Assembly: GCA_041396845.1 (NCBI GenBank)
Contig: JAWKXU010000006.1
Location: 1 to 5,731, forward strand
DNA: 5,731 nt
DNA from: JAWKXU01 sp020446465
Lineage (GTDB): Bacteria > Pseudomonadota > Alphaproteobacteria > Sphingomonadales > Sphingomonadaceae
Direction of reading: 5' to 3'
The notes under the pieces were generated by a model. That model had not been told where the DNA came from and did not search any database. It saw only the letters and a program-made list of their open reading frames with translations. The position numbers and the translations under genes were made by a program. Below, in pieces: positions 5,665 to 5,731 of this stretch (position 1 is its first letter; the number at the start of each line of letters is the position of its first letter).

Positions 5665-5731
5665 TGCAGGTATAACCGGGAGATTTCTGCGGTACTGGAG
5701 CCTCCATGCGGGCATTTTCGACGTCCAGAAT

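Larger units (their letters stand above)
5336..5731. other. Intergenic region upstream of methyltransferase
   Basis: These 396 bases hold no convincing gene. The half nearest the methyltransferase contains its Shine-Dalgarno sequence (AAAGG), a leader palindrome and a tentative -10 box. The distal half contains the AATTCCCTGTT repeat cluster. Short open frames exist on both strands but none shows domain character, and the minus-strand one over 5524-5715 simply translates the repeats (EQGIP, PEQGR). No tRNA or other RNA gene is seen. Confidence 0.7.

Noticed and set aside
5524..5715. 63-codon minus-strand open frame over the repeat cluster
   Set aside because: Its peptide is just the translated short repeats and has no supporting ribosome site or domain.
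5706..5731. ATG with GGAG 5 bases upstream, opening a plus-strand frame at the window edge
   Set aside because: Only eight codons are visible (MRAFSTSR), too few to support a gene.

Overview
The window is GC-rich and looks alphaproteobacterial, plausibly a sphingomonad. This rests on the protein families present (DUF3489, DUF2924, DUF5681, a ParB-methyltransferase fusion, and a serine recombinase without a cysteine zinc ribbon) and not on any marker gene. It reads as an accessory or mobile segment: five intact genes, one broken gene, no RNA genes, no CRISPR array and no housekeeping genes.

Left end (1-522). A long inverted repeat (7-34 / 52-79) and several smaller hairpins fill roughly the first 156 bases. 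Next to them, on the minus strand, is a type II toxin-antitoxin locus. The Phd/YefM antitoxin is complete (256-522). The RelE/ParE-type toxin that follows keeps only about its first 34 residues before running into the hairpin DNA. The locus looks broken at about position 149.

Centre (523-3134). A 235-base divergent spacer with a palindrome in the antitoxin leader is followed by a tight plus-strand operon: DUF3489 winged-helix protein (761-1003), DUF2924 protein with a RAMA-like C-terminus (1003-1437), and a large serine recombinase (1434-3134). The genes overlap by one and four bases, and each start has a Shine-Dalgarno sequence 7 bases upstream, so translational coupling is likely. The recombinase would supply DNA integration, excision or inversion; the two small proteins are candidate DNA-binding accessory factors.

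Right part (3174-5335). A convergent minus-strand pair is transcribed from about 5400 towards 3174: a ParB-domain plus beta-class DNA methyltransferase (4001-5335), then a DUF5681 protein (3174-4001), overlapping by one base. There is no restriction endonuclease in the window, so the methylase appears solitary, as is common in prophages and mobile elements.

Right end (5336-5731). This is a non-coding leader and intergenic region with a possible promoter and a leader palindrome for the methylase operon. It is followed by a cluster of short AATTCCCTGTT repeats in direct and inverted orientation, which resembles a dispersed intergenic repeat family.

Working model (inference): the two convergent operons form a compact recombination and DNA-modification module, perhaps part of a degenerate prophage or island. 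The most interesting possibility is that the RAMA-like DUF2924 protein reads a DNA mark, possibly the one written by the neighbouring methylase, and tunes the recombinase.
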